Source: Porphyromonadaceae bacterium UBA7048
GTDB lineage: Bacteria > Bacteroidota > Bacteroidia > Bacteroidales > Muribaculaceae
Length of the DNA stretch: 64,000 nt
Assembly: GCA_002493945.1 (NCBI GenBank)
Contig: DLAL01000070.1
Span: 16,751-80,750, forward strand
Direction: 5' to 3'
The notes beneath the pieces are model-generated. The model had not been told where the DNA came from and made no database searches. It saw only the letters and a program-made list of their open reading frames with translations. Position 1 is the first letter of the stretch, and each line of letters opens with the position of its first letter. Both the position numbers and the translations under genes were made by a program. This document shows positions 62,731 through 64,000 of this stretch, in pieces.

Positions 62731-64000
62731 CCCCTCTGCCCTATCTCGTCCCCACGGTCATAATCTCTATAATATATGCGTGTCTCTTCGGGTTCGCGCC
62801 TGCAATCCTTGACGACCCTCAGTTCGGCATATACATGGCGGATTTTGAAGGCGACGGCAGTTTCGCATCCTGGTTCAAAGGGATGTCGGAGAATCTGATT
62901 TATCGCTTCAGCGTCGACAACGGACGACTCCCGAATCTCTTCGGAGCACCGCTGGTGATACTGCCCAAGTGGCTGCTCGCTCCGGTCTTCGGCATCCTGA
63001 CGGGACTGTCAATCTACCTCGGGGCGCGTCTCGCCGACCTTTGGGGCAAGTCTTTCATCGGATTCGCCACGTGGGTGACAGGCTTCTCATTCCTCCCGGC
63101 ATGGTACGAAGGCATGTACACCACCATGTATGCGCTCAACTACCTGCCTTCTACCGTACTCATCTTCGCATGCGGTCTGTTGATTCTTCGTCAGAAACGA
63201 ATCGGCTTAACGGCAGTCCTGCTCATCGGCATACTCTCCACCATGTGGCACGAAATGGTCGGAGTGGTAACGGCAGGAGGTATGCTCGGCATACTGATCT
63301 GCTTCCGCCAATACCGAAACCGATACTCAATGCTCTGGCTGGCAGCCCTGCTGCTCGGCATGATATATTACTTCCTGACCCCGGCTACATGGGAGAGGAT
63401 GGGCGCGTCCAACATCACCCACCAATTCTTTAACCTCCGCAAAGGGATGCTGAGTTCGATGTCGTTCTACCTATTCGCTGCGGCGGTGACTGTACTGCTG
63501 GCTCTCCGGCGCACACGGATAAAAGTGTACACGCCCGTCATGGCGTACTGCTTCGGCGCGGCTCTTGCAGGATTCGTCATATTCCGTTATTTCCTCGGCA
63601 TCGGCAACCGCACGTCATGGGGACTGCAGATATTCGTCAGTCTCGGTGCCGGATATATCGTGGCGCAGCTTGTCGCCGACCGCCGTGTGGCACGCGTCAT
63701 CGCCCTTGCGCTGCTCTCGGCGTGTGTCATACAGCCTGCGGCGTGCATCCCGTGGGCGTGGCGCGTCAACCGACAGTACTCCGACATCATGTCGCTCGAC
63801 CCCGGCAGGACGTGGTTCGCGCCTGTGATCACCGAATCAGACATGCCGGCCTATACTCTTCACCGTGTCATGCCCGAGTCGTTCTGGGTGGAATACTATC
63901 CTCCGGTGAATATCATACCCGAGCAGCTCAAGGACTTCAATCCAGCCAGCGCCCGGCAGATAGGGGTCGGACAGGATGTGTGGCTTTATCTCGATAAGTA
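62718..64000 (+). CDS. DUF6056-like polytopic membrane protein, array member 4, 3' end missing
   Basis: The frame opens at 62718 with MRRIAPLPYLVPTV, overlapping member 3 by 13 bp, and is still open at the end of the window (427 complete codons visible). Markers: Asp32-Asp33 in AILDDPQFGI, Asp67 in FSVDNGRLPNLFG, ALNYLP, MWHE, CIPWAWRVN, and DFNPASARQIG close to the edge. The Trp after DD is replaced (DDP), the only member with this change. GC-rich like member 1. Confidence 0.72.
   Translation, partial: MRRIAPLPYLVPTVIISIIYACLFGFAPAILDDPQFGIYMADFEGDGSFASWFKGMSENLIYRFSVDNGRLPNLFGAPLVILPKWLLAPVFGILTGLSIYLGARLADLWGKSFIGFATWVTGFSFLPAWYEGMYTTMYALNYLPSTVLIFACGLLILRQKRIGLTAVLLIGILSTMWHEMVGVVTAGGMLGILICFRQYRNRYSMLWLAALLLGMIYYFLTPATWERMGASNITHQFFNLRKGMLSSMSFYLFAAAVTVLLALRRTRIKVYTPVMAYCFGAALAGFVIFRYFLGIGNRTSWGLQIFVSLGAGYIVAQLVADRRVARVIALALLSACVIQPAACIPWAWRVNRQYSDIMSLDPGRTWFAPVITESDMPAYTLHRVMPESFWVEYYPPVNIIPEQLKDFNPASARQIGVGQDVWLYLDK

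Overview
The window is a stretch of chromosome from a member of the order Bacteroidales with fairly high GC content; Muribaculaceae or a close relative is the best guess (inference). The evidence is: a complete MoxR/Bat aerotolerance operon; families typical of Bacteroidetes (DUF2027-Smr protein, DUF6452/DUF6048 pair, a 29-residue AURKAIP1/COX24 protein, a GH95 fucosidase, a subclass A2 beta-lactamase); and several promoters of the Bacteroidetes primary-sigma type (TTTG, 19-20 bp, TAnnTTTG). No rRNA, CRISPR array, transposase or integrase gene was seen. There is one tRNA gene (tRNA-Pro, anticodon TGG).

Layout. 1-7.95 kb (+): 3' end of moxR, a DUF58 protein, a membrane-anchored protein, then BatA, BatB, BatC, BatD and BatE, packed with short gaps or overlaps. 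8.0-10.2 kb (+): a small HTH protein behind two palindromes, a DUF2007-USP-USP stress protein and a nitroreductase with a signal peptide. 10.2-16.4 kb: GH95 alpha-L-fucosidase (-), tRNA-Pro (+) followed by a gene-free structured stretch, a formate/nitrite transporter (-), and an ECF sigma / anti-sigma / Spy-like cassette (-). 15.6-23.0 kb (-): FloA, CstA, a PHP phosphoesterase, a U32 peptidase-family protein and a GT2 glycosyltransferase, in an overlapping run, preceded by a TPR/PD40 protein. 23.1-24.5 kb (+): secreted transglutaminase-like protein. 24.5-31.2 kb (-): mlaE, mlaF, DNA polymerase III delta-prime, an AddB-like nuclease and HemW, in one run.

31.5-39.0 kb (+): uridine kinase, LptB, glutaminyl-tRNA synthetase, a helical-repeat protein, CdsA, a DUF2027-Smr protein and an EFR1-type flavodoxin/ferredoxin. 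39.0-43.2 kb (-): class A beta-lactamase lipoprotein, a small lipoprotein and ClpB. 43.3-48.9 kb (+): SbcD, SbcC and an outer-membrane barrel candidate. 48.9-53.2 kb (-): DUF4199 protein, GT2, nitroreductase, DUF6452 lipoprotein, DUF6048 protein and an SDR oxidoreductase, in one run. 53.4-57.1 kb (+): DUF308 membrane protein, HU, the 29-residue ribosome-associated-type protein, and an RNase E/G with a long low-complexity tail. 57.3-64.0 kb (+): MenA followed by four tandem paralogous polytopic membrane proteins; the last runs off the window.

Most of the window is housekeeping and envelope biology: respiratory quinone (MenA), lipid and LPS transport (MlaEF, LptB, CdsA), DNA repair (SbcCD, AddB-like), RNA metabolism and stress. 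The least explained part is the 58.1-64.0 kb array. Its four products keep an identical signature (a DD pair, then DNxRxPN about 33 residues later, then NYxP, W[HN]E, C-x-P-W-x-x-R and DF[SN]P blocks). This looks like a GT-C-type membrane glycosyltransferase family of unknown substrate, expanded by tandem duplication.
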